64,000 bases of DNA from Terriglobia bacterium. Its GTDB lineage: Bacteria > Acidobacteriota > Terriglobia > Terriglobales > Acidobacteriaceae. The stretch is from positions 124,001-188,000 of the forward strand of contig JAIQEU010000011.1 of the NCBI GenBank assembly GCA_020073665.1, read 5' to 3'. The number at the start of each line of letters is the position of its first letter. The stretch's first letter is position 1. Below are positions 9,354 through 17,582 of the stretch, in pieces. Both the position numbers and the translations under genes were made by a program. Below the pieces are notes generated by a model that made no database searches, was not told where the DNA came from, and saw only the letters and a program-made list of their open reading frames with translations.

Positions 9354-10478
9354 CTACTCGCTTTTCTTTCCGCAGTGTTTTTCGTATTGCTCGTAGATGA
9401 AGTTGTCGGTCATGCCGGCAATATAGTCGCAGATGATCCGGGGTAGCGGTTCCTTCTCGGCCTTCTCGCGGTAGTTGTGGGGCAGCAGGCCGGGTTGCTT
9501 CATCCACAGGGCGAATAGCCCGCCAATTACGCGCTCGGCGTCGTCCTTTTCCGGGGCCAGCGCGGTGCTGAAATAAAGTTTGGCATAGAGAAAATCCTTG
9601 GCTTCGCGGCGCTCTTGCTCGACCGCAGGGCTGAAGATTGCCAGGCGGCGCGGGCAGGCGCGCACGTCCTGCAGGTTTCGGATGCCCTCATTGCGAATCT
9701 GCTCCTGCGTGTTCTGGATCAGGTTGCCCACCATGCGGTCGAGCATGCGTTTGAGGGTCTCGTTGAATTTCAGCTTCTCAATCGCATTGGGGTACTTCTG
9801 CTCGACCTCTTGAAAGAAGCGGCCGAACAGCGGGACACCGCTGAGGATATCGTCGAGCGAGAGCAGGTGAGCTTCATAGCCGTCATCGAGGTCGGCGCTG
9901 TTGTAGGCGATTTCGTCGGCCAGATCGATGAGCTGGGCTTCGAGCGGCGGACGCTGGTCGAGCAAAAACTCCGCCAGTTCCGGAAACTGGGCAATGGGAT
10001 AGTCACGCGAATGCTTGACGATGCCTTCGCGTACTTCGAAGGTCAGGTTCAAGCCGCGGAAAGCGGCGTAGCGCAGCTCGAAATCGTCAACGATGCGCAA
10101 TGCGTGCAGGTTGTGGTCGAAGAAATAGCCGTGCTCGCGCATGGCGGCATCGAGCGCTTTTTCGCCGGCATGGCCGAAGGGGGGATGGCCTACGTCGTGG
10201 GCCAGGGCCAGGGCTTCCACCAGGTCCACGTTCAGACCGAGTTGTGCCGCGATGGTGCGGGCGATTTGGGCCACTTCAATGGTATGGGTCAGCCGGTTGC
10301 GAAAGTGGTCGGAGTAACGGCGCGTGAAGACCTGGGTCTTGGCTTCGAGGCGGCGGAAAGCGCGAGAGTGAATGACGCGGTCGCGGTCGCGCTGGAAATC
10401 GTTGCGGTAGAGATGCTGGGGCTCGGGAAAACGGCGTCCGCGGGATTGGTCCACCCGCACCGCGTAATCGGCCAGCAT
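9354..10478 (-). CDS. dgt: Deoxyguanosinetriphosphate triphosphohydrolase-like protein (HD domain)
   Basis: The 374-residue protein would hydrolyse dNTPs, classically dGTP, to deoxynucleoside and tripolyphosphate. It has the family N-terminal block RDRDRVIHSRAFRRLE followed by the metal-binding HD motif: H in THTIEVAQIART, then HD in ALAHDVGHPPFGHAGE, and a distal Asp in NSADLDDGYEAH. Its length fits the shorter bacterial dGTPase-like subfamily rather than the 500-residue E. coli Dgt. The start ATG at 10478 is directly followed by LADYAVRVDQSRGR, as in homologues. The protein is cytoplasmic and not in an obvious operon; a heptanucleotide repeat cluster lies upstream. Confidence 0.9.
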   Translation of the reverse strand: MLADYAVRVDQSRGRRFPEPQHLYRNDFQRDRDRVIHSRAFRRLEAKTQVFTRRYSDHFRNRLTHTIEVAQIARTIAAQLGLNVDLVEALALAHDVGHPPFGHAGEKALDAAMREHGYFFDHNLHALRIVDDFELRYAAFRGLNLTFEVREGIVKHSRDYPIAQFPELAEFLLDQRPPLEAQLIDLADEIAYNSADLDDGYEAHLLSLDDILSGVPLFGRFFQEVEQKYPNAIEKLKFNETLKRMLDRMVGNLIQNTQEQIRNEGIRNLQDVRACPRRLAIFSPAVEQERREAKDFLYAKLYFSTALAPEKDDAERVIGGLFALWMKQPGLLPHNYREKAEKEPLPRIICDYIAGMTDNFIYEQYEKHCGKKSE

Positions 10479-10490
10479 GCTGCCAGAATA

Positions 10491-10607
10491 TCAGTACCGA
10501 GTACCCAGAGAACAGCAATTAGCAGTTAGCAATCAGCACTTGGCCAAGCAGAGACCGTGGGGGGAAATGCCCGCTAGGGCCAATGCCAAGTGCTAAGTGC
10601 TAAACGC
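10491..10607. repeat. Degenerate tandem heptanucleotide repeats in two inverted blocks
   Basis: From 10491 to 10546 eight successive 7-mers follow the pattern nnAGnAn: TCAGTAC, CGAGTAC, CCAGAGA, ACAGCAA, TTAGCAG, TTAGCAA, TCAGCAC, TTGGCCA. A second block near 10587-10607 contains two exact AAGTGCT copies and AAACGCT in the opposite sense. AGCACTTGGC at 10535-10544 pairs perfectly with GCCAAGTGCT at 10585-10594. The element separates dgt from the GNAT gene and ends at the GNAT stop codon. Confidence 0.75.
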
Positions 10608-10613
10608 TCGCCA

Positions 10614-11078
10614 CTACAGTTTCAGTTTCATCTCATTCGACGGCTCGAAGCCCAGCGATTCGTACAGGGGTCCGCCGTCTTTGCTGGCGTGCAGGGTGAC
10701 GGACGCGAACCCCTCCCGCTTACACCAGGCGATCATGGTGTGCATGAGCTGGCGGGCGATCCCCTGGCGCCGGTATTCGCGGTCGGTGTAGACATTCAGG
10801 ATGGTGGCGCGACGGCATTGCCGATCGTTGGGATGGCTGGGCCACCGGACGATGACGATTGCGCCTCCGCCCACGATGCAGTCGCCCATGCATGCCATCC
10901 ACGCTCGAAAGGAACCGTCTGCCATGGCATCCAGCAAGTAGGGCCGGCAGAGATTGACCATGACGGACAGGGCTGCTTGGTCGGTGTAGTTCATGTCTTC
11001 GTACATCCCCCGGCGCTGGCGGAGAATCTCCTGGACGTCGTCGAGCGTAGCTTCGTGAATGGTAATTTCAGTATCCAT
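10614..11078 (-). CDS. GNAT-family N-acetyltransferase
   Basis: This 154-residue protein has the GNAT fold. TIHEATLDDVQEILRQRRGM forms the N-terminal strand-helix, and the acetyl-CoA pyrophosphate-binding motif A is TDREYRRQGIARQLMHTM (R/Q-x-x-G-x-A). The C-terminal segment FASVTLHASKDGGPLYESLGFEPS matches the usual last strands. The enzyme would transfer an acetyl group from acetyl-CoA to an unidentified amine. The gene stands alone between two minus-strand genes. Its stop codon abuts the heptanucleotide repeat block. Confidence 0.9.
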   Translation of the reverse strand: MDTEITIHEATLDDVQEILRQRRGMYEDMNYTDQAALSVMVNLCRPYLLDAMADGSFRAWMACMGDCIVGGGAIVIVRWPSHPNDRQCRRATILNVYTDREYRRQGIARQLMHTMIAWCKREGFASVTLHASKDGGPLYESLGFEPSNEMKLKL

Positions 11079-11181
11079 GGGAAGGTCGCAGTTGTCTGAG
11101 TTTAGCAGCCTGGTATCCCGTCAATGCGGTGGGCGGGGACGCCCGCCAGACAGCCGGGGGAAAACTATGGCGCTACCAAAT

Positions 11182-11209
11182 GAAAATCGCGCGCCCGGAG
11201 GCGCGCGAT
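11182..11209 (-). terminator. Rho-independent terminator of the S41-family gene
   Basis: A 10-bp perfect stem (11186-11195 with 11200-11209) with a CGGA/UCCG loop is followed by UUUUC on the minus strand. It lies 23 bases beyond the stop codon of the gene ending at 11232. Confidence 0.8.
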
Positions 11210-11231
11210 CAAAGCTGACGACTGAAGACTG

Positions 11232-12449
11232 CTACCCTTGCCGATTCTTCAGCACCTGCACCGCCTTGCGCAGCTGTTCGTCCGTCTGCGGTACCGGCTT
11301 CTTGGTGTCGTCGGGAGCGGTGGTGGTCGTCCCATCATCGTCGGGAGCGCCGCCATCGTCGTCGGCATCGGCGACCACAATGTTCGGCGTAACCGCCGCG
11401 TCCTGAATGGCCTTGCCGCTAGGGCTGTAGTACTTGGCGACGGAAAGGATCAGCGCCGAACCATCCGGCAGTTCGATGGTTTTCTGCACCGAGCCGTCGC
11501 CGAAGGTCTTGTCGCCGATCACATCGCCGCGCGCGTTCTCCAGAATCGCGGCAGCGACGACTTCGGCTGGGCCCGCAGTTCCTTTATTCACCAGCACGAC
11601 GACCGGCAGAGTCGTAACGTCCTTGGCGGGATCGGCATTGAAAGCTTCCCGCGGATACTTCTGACCCTGCAGGTAGGTGATAGTGCCGTGGTTAAGGAAA
11701 AGGTTGGCGGTGGCTATGCCCTCGGCCTCGTCTCCCTCGGCACAGTTGCGCACATCTAGAATCAGTTTCTTGGCGCCTGACTTCTGCAGCGCCTTGATCT
11801 TGGAGGCGATTTCCTGGGACTTGCCCTTGTTGAAGCTATCCACCTGCAGGTAGCCGATGCCATCTTCCACCATCTTGTCGGCCACCGGCGGAATGTTGAC
11901 CAGGTCGCGTGTGACCATGATTTTCTGCGGTTCGGCGCGACGCGCGCGGACCACCGAAACGGTCACGTTCGAACCGGGCTGCCCGGCCAGCAGATTGTGG
12001 ATCTCGGCCAGCGACATCTCGCGCGTGCTCTTGCCCTCGATGGCCTCGATGATGTCGGTGGCCTCCACGCCGGCCTTATCGGCAGGACCGCCCGGAATCA
12101 CGGACACCACCGCGGCATAGCCGAAGCGCTTGGAGACGGCGGCGCCGATCTCACCCTTGGCTTCCGTCTTGTGGGCCTTGTAGTCCTTGTACTGGGCCGG
12201 GGTCAGGTAGCTGGAATTGGCGTCAAGCGACTCCAACAAACCGTGCAACGCGCCGTCGGTGACCAGCGGAATGTTGGGCTCTTCCACGTACTCGCTGCGC
12301 ACACGGGAAAGCACCTCGCTGTAAACCTCAAGCTGGCGGTAGGCGCCGTCGTTGCTGGAGGCACGAACCCCGTCCAGCCCGCCCACGATAATGAACGTCA
12401 GCACAGCAGCGGAAGAAACAAGAATTGCGACCTTGGTTTTCATCGACAT
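11232..12449 (-). CDS. S41-family carboxy-terminal-processing-protease homologue with both catalytic residues replaced
   Basis: The 405-residue exported protein has a signal anchor (about 7-24), an N-terminal helical region, a PDZ domain (about 98-180) and the S41 core (about 195-360). In active Ctp proteases the serine sits in a GSASASE-type motif and the lysine in GKGSVQ, 25 residues later. Here the aligned motifs are GTAGPAE and GDGSVQ, putting Gly293 and Asp318 at those positions with the 25-residue spacing intact. The C-terminus is a Thr/Asp/Pro-rich tail. The fold is therefore intact but the Ser-Lys dyad is apparently missing. It may act as a peptidoglycan-protease adaptor or regulator, or use a variant mechanism. 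Monocistronic, with a clear terminator. Confidence 0.88.
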   Translation of the reverse strand: MSMKTKVAILVSSAAVLTFIIVGGLDGVRASSNDGAYRQLEVYSEVLSRVRSEYVEEPNIPLVTDGALHGLLESLDANSSYLTPAQYKDYKAHKTEAKGEIGAAVSKRFGYAAVVSVIPGGPADKAGVEATDIIEAIEGKSTREMSLAEIHNLLAGQPGSNVTVSVVRARRAEPQKIMVTRDLVNIPPVADKMVEDGIGYLQVDSFNKGKSQEIASKIKALQKSGAKKLILDVRNCAEGDEAEGIATANLFLNHGTITYLQGQKYPREAFNADPAKDVTTLPVVVLVNKGTAGPAEVVAAAILENARGDVIGDKTFGDGSVQKTIELPDGSALILSVAKYYSPSGKAIQDAAVTPNIVVADADDDGGAPDDDGTTTTAPDDTKKPVPQTDEQLRKAVQVLKNRQG

Positions 12450-12711
12450 CGGATTTGATCTTTTCGGATTTACCTTCTCGGAAGGAGATTCACTTCTTTA
12501 AGGAAGTAACGCCATTATATCTCCTTTGATGCGGCTTCCCTAGGGGCTGCTTCGGCAAATTCGCGAACATCGGTAACCAGCGCAGTACCGGGCCGTGAGG
12601 CTGGGCAGCAGCGCTCACGCCGGTTGCCGAAAACGCTAGAAATGATTCATCAAGAAGCACTTAGACGTGACGCGCATTCCTGACAGCACCGCGTCTGTGG
12701 GTTTCGTGACT

Positions 12712-13506
12712 TCACGGCTGGTGCGAGGGGTCGGAAGGCGCGAGCGGCATGACCGGTTCCTGGTTGGAAGGATGGGCCCCTTCGGACTGCATGGCACCGT
12801 TGATCTCGTAGTCGGTGTAACTGATGTTCAGCACCGCTTCTCCTCCGAGGCGGACCTTGGTGACCGACTGGTTGTGAATGGGAAGCCAGAAGTCTCCGAA
12901 CTTGCCGTAGCGCTGCTCGATGCGGGTCCGGCTGATCCAGAATGAGGGGTTCTTGGCCGGTTCCCCCTCAAGGTGCTCCACCGCAAAATCCTGGGTGTCG
13001 ACCCAGATCTTTCCCCGGTAGAGAAATTTGTAATTCACCCGCGGCTTGACCTCGAGGACGTAGGCGTTGCCCTGGGGCGTACGGTCCATCTGCAGAAAAT
13101 TGAACTCGTAGTTGCGAGGGCTGAGTTCGGTGGCCCTGCGGTTCTCCTCCTGCATGGCTTCTTTTTCGCTATCCACCAACTTCTGCAGGACGCGGGTCAG
13201 CAGCAGCTTGGAACCGTTCCGCGAAACGATGTTGAACTCTTTCTTATCGGGCGCGGTGTAGGCGGCTTCCACCGACATGTCGGCGCTGCGGCCGCCGGGG
13301 AATCCGTGATATTCGAGGGTGTAGGAGCGCTTGCCGCGGTAGGCCTGCAGGGCTTGGGCGCGCCGGGCGTTGGCCGCGATCAATTTTTCTACAATCTGCT
13401 CGGTCGAGAGTACCGGGGTTGGACCTTCACGCGCAGGCGCGGGCGGGACAAGGCTGACGAGCAGTGCCAGTTGCACCAGTAGAAGGGTCGCGGACTGCTC
13501 ACTCAT
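12712..13506 (-). CDS. LolA-like outer-membrane lipoprotein-sorting family protein
   Basis: The 264-residue protein begins with a cleavable signal peptide (hydrophobic LLLVQLALLVSLV, then PAPA). It continues with the eleven-stranded half-barrel pattern of LolA/LolB-like periplasmic proteins, for example YRGKRSYTLEYHGFPG, the tail-facing YRGKIWVDTQDFAVEHLEGEPA, and a final YTDYEINGA strand. Such proteins bind lipid or acyl groups. This branch is longer than canonical LolA and has no LolC/D/E genes nearby, so its cargo is unclear. ATG 13506 is preferred over the in-frame ATG at 13524 because the signal sequence then has the normal length. Confidence 0.72.
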   Translation of the reverse strand: MSEQSATLLLVQLALLVSLVPPAPAREGPTPVLSTEQIVEKLIAANARRAQALQAYRGKRSYTLEYHGFPGGRSADMSVEAAYTAPDKKEFNIVSRNGSKLLLTRVLQKLVDSEKEAMQEENRRATELSPRNYEFNFLQMDRTPQGNAYVLEVKPRVNYKFLYRGKIWVDTQDFAVEHLEGEPAKNPSFWISRTRIEQRYGKFGDFWLPIHNQSVTKVRLGGEAVLNISYTDYEINGAMQSEGAHPSNQEPVMPLAPSDPSHQP

Positions 13507-14017
13507 CTTTTGCCTGCGGCCCATGCTCCCTCGCGGCGCGACTCTACCTTCGATGCATGATTCCAGGAGAGAGAGTTCTTATACCCCAGACTCAATGGTT
13601 CATCGCTCTCAGGCAGGGTCTCATAGTTCGGGTTTTCGGGCCAGACGGAAAAGGGCCAAAGGGCGTGCTCACAGGGTTACGGTAGTGCAAGGGAGGAGGG
13701 GGTGCAGCACCGGAGCCCGCCTCTGATTCGCAAAGCTAAGCCGCTGCGGCTCGCGTTCGGAAATAGCGGTCGTCGCCGCCGCCGCTACCGCTTGGTTCGC
13801 CGTCCCATCCCTGTGGGACGAACGCAGACGCGGACTTGAGTCAAAAGGCAAGGCCTAGCCCCTTGCGCTGCGGTCAATGAGTGCTATCGCCTGTTAACAA
13901 CAACTATGCACCAGGCTTATTCTGGATAGAGTTCTGAAACAGGGTTTCGTGGTTGGCTGATAAAAGCAGAAGAGTACCTCCCAAAACGAACCCACTTTAT
14001 TTGGAGGCTAAGAGACG
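13507..14017. other. Intergenic region without a supported gene
   Basis: This 511-base stretch lies upstream of both flanking, divergently transcribed genes. Short open frames exist (for example 13464-13685) but have no ribosome-binding site or recognisable product. A GGAGGC motif precedes the next gene. I see no tRNA, repeat or clear promoter. Confidence 0.6.
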
Positions 14018-14347
14018 ATGATGAGGATGGCAGGAGTCATAATTGCTGTGGGTGCATTCTCGGTGGCATGCCTGGCACGTATGCAACTGGGAAAGGCATT
14101 CGCTTTTACCCCGCAGGCGAAGGGACTAGTCACCAAGGGCCTTTATTCCCGAGTCAAACATCCCATGTACATTTTCGTCGATATAGCCATTTGCGGCGTT
14201 GCCCTTGCGGCACAACGCTGGTGGGTTCTGTTGCCGCTTCTCATCCTAGTGCCGATGCAGATTCGGAACAGCCGCAAAGAGCGTGAACTGTTGCTCGCCA
14301 AGTTCGGTGACGCCTACGTCGAGTATGATCGGAAGACGTGGTTCTGA
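14018..14347 (+). CDS. Isoprenylcysteine carboxyl methyltransferase (ICMT/PEMT)-family membrane protein
   Basis: This small integral-membrane protein of 109 residues matches the C-terminal half of ICMT/phospholipid methyltransferase-like proteins. The signature is LVTKGLYSRVKHPMYIFVDIA (the GxY..xRHPxY SAM-binding motif), a following membrane pair, and RNSRKERELLLAKFGDAYVEY with the conserved ER/E..L...FG..Y pattern. It would methylate a small or lipid acceptor using SAM. It is short for the family and begins directly with one hydrophobic segment. GGAGGC lies about ten bases before ATG 14018. Confidence 0.82.
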   Translation: MMRMAGVIIAVGAFSVACLARMQLGKAFAFTPQAKGLVTKGLYSRVKHPMYIFVDIAICGVALAAQRWWVLLPLLILVPMQIRNSRKERELLLAKFGDAYVEYDRKTWF

Positions 14348-14435
14348 GCGACCTTAGCCCACAGGTGAACCGTAGTTGGTGCAATCGCCTGTTTTCATCA
14401 AGTACCAACCCGACTTTGCTGTTGCCGTCCGCTTT

Positions 14436-14942
14436 CTAATTTGGTGGCGCGATATTGTGTTGCAAGAGCGCCCTGAACTGGTCGGCCTCGCCGGGAGCAA
14501 AAGCGCGTTTGGGGAAAACAATGAAGTTCCACTCCGCCACGAAAACCATGAAGATATTGGCCGACTCCAGAAACCTTACAAAGCTGTTCCATTTGAGCTG
14601 CGAATCAGAAAAGGGGGTAACAACGTGGATGCCCTCATCTGAGATTTCGGCGGTGAAGTCGTGCTTGTAGCGATGGTCTTTCTGGTAGGCGCGGCGAAAA
14701 TAACGACGAAGCGCGAAGCCAAGGTACAAGAGAAGCAAGCCTACGAGACAACCGACCACTACCAAAACTAGGTCACGGTGAGGTTCTACAATTAGAAAGA
14801 ACGCCTGCAGCGCCAGCACGAAGGCTCCCAGCCAAGGCATCAGACGTCGAGAAAACCTCCGATACAAAGGCTTTTCGTTCGCTACAAAGAGATCGTGAGC
14901 ATTCATGTAGTCCTGTTCGCTGATTCGATAGGCAATTTTCAT
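14436..14942 (-). CDS. YcxB-like membrane protein
   Basis: The 168-residue product has two adjacent transmembrane segments (about residues 40-80) followed by a soluble YcxB-like domain. That domain is recognisable from the strand pattern FTAEISDEGIHVVTP, the conserved W in LKWNSFVRFLES, and the end FIVFPKRAFAPGEADQFRALL. The family function is unknown. The ATG at 14942 starts the conserved N-terminal helix. The gene has no operon partner and converges with the methyltransferase gene. Confidence 0.8.
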   Translation of the reverse strand: MKIAYRISEQDYMNAHDLFVANEKPLYRRFSRRLMPWLGAFVLALQAFFLIVEPHRDLVLVVVGCLVGLLLLYLGFALRRYFRRAYQKDHRYKHDFTAEISDEGIHVVTPFSDSQLKWNSFVRFLESANIFMVFVAEWNFIVFPKRAFAPGEADQFRALLQHNIAPPN

Positions 14943-15274
14943 GAGTGGGCTAAACCCATTTGCAGTGCGACGCCAACTTTAATGCGCCATCATCCAGAAT
15001 GGCAATGCCAAACGTTTGCCGTGGCCGCGAGTACCCATCGTCGCCGATTGCTGTTGTAAAATCATTACACTCATTGACCGCCCTCACCGGTGGGCGGCTG
15101 GCAGATAACGCCTTCCGGCGCAAGCGATTTCAAGCAGATGAACTGCCGTTGGGGTGGTGTATGAACACTTCTCTGCGGCTGAAGCCGACATCATTCCGCC
15201 GACTTGCGGCACGGCTGAAGGCGTGCCCTTCCCGACTCTGCGGCGACGCTACCTGATTTGCGGCCAACGACTAG
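14943..15274. other. Intergenic region with a small palindrome
   Basis: This 332-base gap contains the palindrome CCGCCC-N8-GGGCGG at 15078-15097, with a CACCGGTG core. No U-tract follows on either strand, so it is not an obvious intrinsic terminator. No gene is supported here. Confidence 0.55.
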
Positions 15275-15949
15275 TTACCGAACTTCGGCCAACTGGGTGC
15301 GCAGTTTGTGGGTGGCGCGGAACAAAGTGTTTTTGATGGTGCCTTCAGTCGTGTTCAGGATTCCGGCTACCGTGCGCAGCTTCATGCCGTGGTAATGCTT
15401 CAACTCGAACACCATCCGCTCGCGGGGTGAAAGCCTGCCCATGGCGCAACGGATGCGTTCCCGCAATTCTCGTCCGACAAAGCTGCGCTCTGGGCTGGCG
15501 CCGGGCCGGTGGTCGGGCATGCGGTCGAGCACTTCTTCTTCCTCGCCCTCGGGAGACACAGTAGTGGTCAGATCGTGGCGGCGCGATGACTTCTTCCGCA
15601 GATGGTCGAGACAGAGATTGGTCACGATGCGATAAATCCAGGTGTAGAACGAGCACTCAAAGCGGAAGCGGGCAAGATTGATAAACGCGCGCAGGAATGC
15701 TTCCTGGTAAATGTCCTGGCCGTCTTCCTGCGAGCCGGTCAGATGCACGGCCAGGCGCAGCACGGCGCGGTCGTACTGCCGCACCAGTTCCTCGAAGGCC
15801 GCGGCATTACCCTGCTGGGCTTCGCGAATGAGGAGAGTGTTGTCCACTCCGGTAGAGCGGCCCTCGGTGGCAGCGCGGTTAGGAACAAATGGAACGCCGC
15901 CGCTGTAGTTGGGCATGCCTCGCATTTTGCTCAATTCCGCCACAATCAT
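15275..15949 (-). CDS. ECF-family RNA polymerase sigma factor
   Basis: This is an extracytoplasmic-function (sigma-E-like) sigma factor of about 224 residues. Region 2 is clear: VRQYDRAVLRLAVHLTG, DGQDIYQEAFLRAFINLARF and FYTWIYRIVTNLCLDHLRKK. Region 4 follows with LSPRERMVFELKHYHGMKLRTVAGILNTTEGTIKNTLFRAT, an intact helix-turn-helix. Region 3 is absent, as in all ECFs. The frame is open to 15973, overlapping the upstream phosphatase gene by eight bases, but GGGGAA lies close before ATG 15949. No anti-sigma gene follows. It is the last gene of a histidine kinase, regulator, PP2C phosphatase and sigma factor operon. Confidence 0.88.
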   Translation of the reverse strand: MIVAELSKMRGMPNYSGGVPFVPNRAATEGRSTGVDNTLLIREAQQGNAAAFEELVRQYDRAVLRLAVHLTGSQEDGQDIYQEAFLRAFINLARFRFECSFYTWIYRIVTNLCLDHLRKKSSRRHDLTTTVSPEGEEEEVLDRMPDHRPGASPERSFVGRELRERIRCAMGRLSPRERMVFELKHYHGMKLRTVAGILNTTEGTIKNTLFRATHKLRTQLAEVR

Positions 15950-15965
15950 TTCCCCATACCTTCCA

Positions 15966-16883
15966 TCACACACTTGCCCGGTGCACCACGATCAGCGAGA
16001 TGTCGTCCTCGCGAGCGTGGCTGCCGGCGAAATCCTCAACTGCGCCCAGCACGGAGAACAAGGTGGCGCTGGCGCTCGAACCGGATGACGTCTGGGCCGC
16101 GGCCAGCAGCCGATCCATGCCGAAGTCTGTGCCCGTCCCGTTGCCGCACTCCGCGATTCCGTCGGTGTAGCCCACCAAGGTATCGCCTGGCTGCAGTGTC
16201 GCGTTGCCCTTGGCAAACGACGCTCCGTCGAGCGCGCCCAGCAGAGGTCCGCCTTCGGTGAGGCTCTCTACCAGGCCGTCCCGGCGCAACAGCAGGGCGG
16301 GAGGATGTCCTGCGTTGCAATACGCCATTTCGCCGCTCTTCACTTTCAACCGGCACAGCAGCAAGCTGGTCAGCGGCAGCTCGAGTCGCAGGCGCAACAG
16401 GTCACGGTTCATGGCGGCTAGCGCCTTCGCCGGACTGCGGTGGGTCGCGCACTGCAGCCGGAGCATGCTTACCAGGTGGGTGAACCACATTCCGGCGGAC
16501 AGACCTTTTCCCGCAATGTCGCCAATGGCGAACACCAGCTCATCCTCGATCTCGAACACGCTGATGAAGTCGCCGGAGAGGTCGCGCACCGGGAAGATCT
16601 CGCTGGCAATCTCAAACGATCCCCGGCGCAGGTGTCGCGTGCCGCAAAGCTTTCTTTGCACGTGAGCAGCTTCGAAGATGCTGTGCCGCAGGCGATCGTG
16701 TTCACTGCGCAACTCTGCCAGTTGGCCCTCGAGTGCCAGGCTGCGGCGCACCACATCCGCCATACTTTCCGACTGGTGTCGCGCTCTCTCAGCGCGATGG
16801 CCCCAGGCCGGGTGGCGATGCAGGCTTCGAATTGGCAGCACGTTTTCCAACTGGGTCTCCAACAAACAGCAGTTGCTAACCAA
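15966..16883 (-). CDS. PP2C/SpoIIE-type serine phosphatase (RsbU-like)
   Basis: The protein has about 305 residues: a helical N-terminal linker (about 40-80, coiled-coil-like) and a SpoIIE-type phosphatase domain. Manganese-binding acidic motifs are visible: RDLSGDF, GDIAGKGLSAGM, YTDGIAE and the terminal HAREDDISLIVVH. In partner-switching systems such enzymes dephosphorylate an anti-anti-sigma STAS protein. A STAS/anti-sigma pair occurs in this window at 50937-51762. The longest reading starts at TTG 16883, overlapping the response regulator stop by eight bases. An internal TTG after GGAG, or the later ATG, could be the true start. No receiver or PAS domain is fused. Confidence 0.86.
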   Translation of the reverse strand: MVSNCCLLETQLENVLPIRSLHRHPAWGHRAERARHQSESMADVVRRSLALEGQLAELRSEHDRLRHSIFEAAHVQRKLCGTRHLRRGSFEIASEIFPVRDLSGDFISVFEIEDELVFAIGDIAGKGLSAGMWFTHLVSMLRLQCATHRSPAKALAAMNRDLLRLRLELPLTSLLLCRLKVKSGEMAYCNAGHPPALLLRRDGLVESLTEGGPLLGALDGASFAKGNATLQPGDTLVGYTDGIAECGNGTGTDFGMDRLLAAAQTSSGSSASATLFSVLGAVEDFAGSHAREDDISLIVVHRASV

Positions 16884-17556
16884 CGAACTTGTAACCGGTA
16901 CCGTGTACGGTCAGGATGAAGCGCGGTTCTTCCGGCCGGGCTTCCAGTTTCTGCCGCAAGCGGACAATGTGCGCGTCCACGGTGCGGGTGGTGGGGAAAT
17001 GGTCATAGCCCCACACCTCTTCAAGCAGGCGGTCGCGGCTCAAGGTCTCGCCCGGGTGGCAGAGAAAATATTTCAGGAGCTCAAACTCCTTCGAAGAGAA
17101 CTCCATGGCCTTGCCCGACCGCGAAACCTGGCACTTGCGCAAGTTCACCTCGACGTCGCCAAAAGCGTAGCGTTCCTGTTCTTTGGGAACGACCTTGGAC
17201 CGCCGCAAGACCGCCTTCACCCGGGCCAGCAACTCACGAATGGAAAACGGCTTGGTGACGTAGTCATCGGCGCCCAGTTCCAGCCCCACCACCTTGTCCA
17301 CCTCCTGGCCGCGCGCGGTCAGCATGATGACGGGAATCGAAGGCCGCTTGGACTTGAGCTGCTTGCACACATCCAGCCCACTCATGCGCGGCATCATGAC
17401 GTCGAGGACGACCAGGTCCGGCTCCTCTTTCAGGGCGCGTTCCAGGCCGGCGACTCCGTCGGGGGCGGTGATTACTTCGTATCCTTCGTACTCGAAGTTG
17501 TCACGCAATCCGGCCACCATGTTGGGCTCGTCTTCGACAATCAGAATTCTGGTCAT
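16876..17556 (-). CDS. OmpR/PhoB-family response regulator
   Basis: The 226-residue regulator has an N-terminal receiver domain with phospho-acceptor Asp52 (LVVLDVMMPRMSG), acidic pair E8/D9 and the conserved K in VTKPFS. A winged-helix DNA-binding domain of the OmpR type follows (EFELLKYFLCHPGETLSRDRLL ... TVDAHIVRLRQKLE ... TVHGTGYKFVG). It lies 26 bases after the kinase gene and is its obvious partner. Its last codons overlap the phosphatase reading frame, indicating translational coupling. Confidence 0.95.
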   Translation of the reverse strand: MTRILIVEDEPNMVAGLRDNFEYEGYEVITAPDGVAGLERALKEEPDLVVLDVMMPRMSGLDVCKQLKSKRPSIPVIMLTARGQEVDKVVGLELGADDYVTKPFSIRELLARVKAVLRRSKVVPKEQERYAFGDVEVNLRKCQVSRSGKAMEFSSKEFELLKYFLCHPGETLSRDRLLEEVWGYDHFPTTRTVDAHIVRLRQKLEARPEEPRFILTVHGTGYKFVG

Positions 17557-17582
17557 GCGTACGTTCTCCAGACTCCAGGTTG

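Noticed and set aside
13464-13685. Short plus-strand open frame of 73 codons
   Set aside because: No ribosome-binding site, overlaps the 5' end of the LolA-like gene and has no recognisable product.
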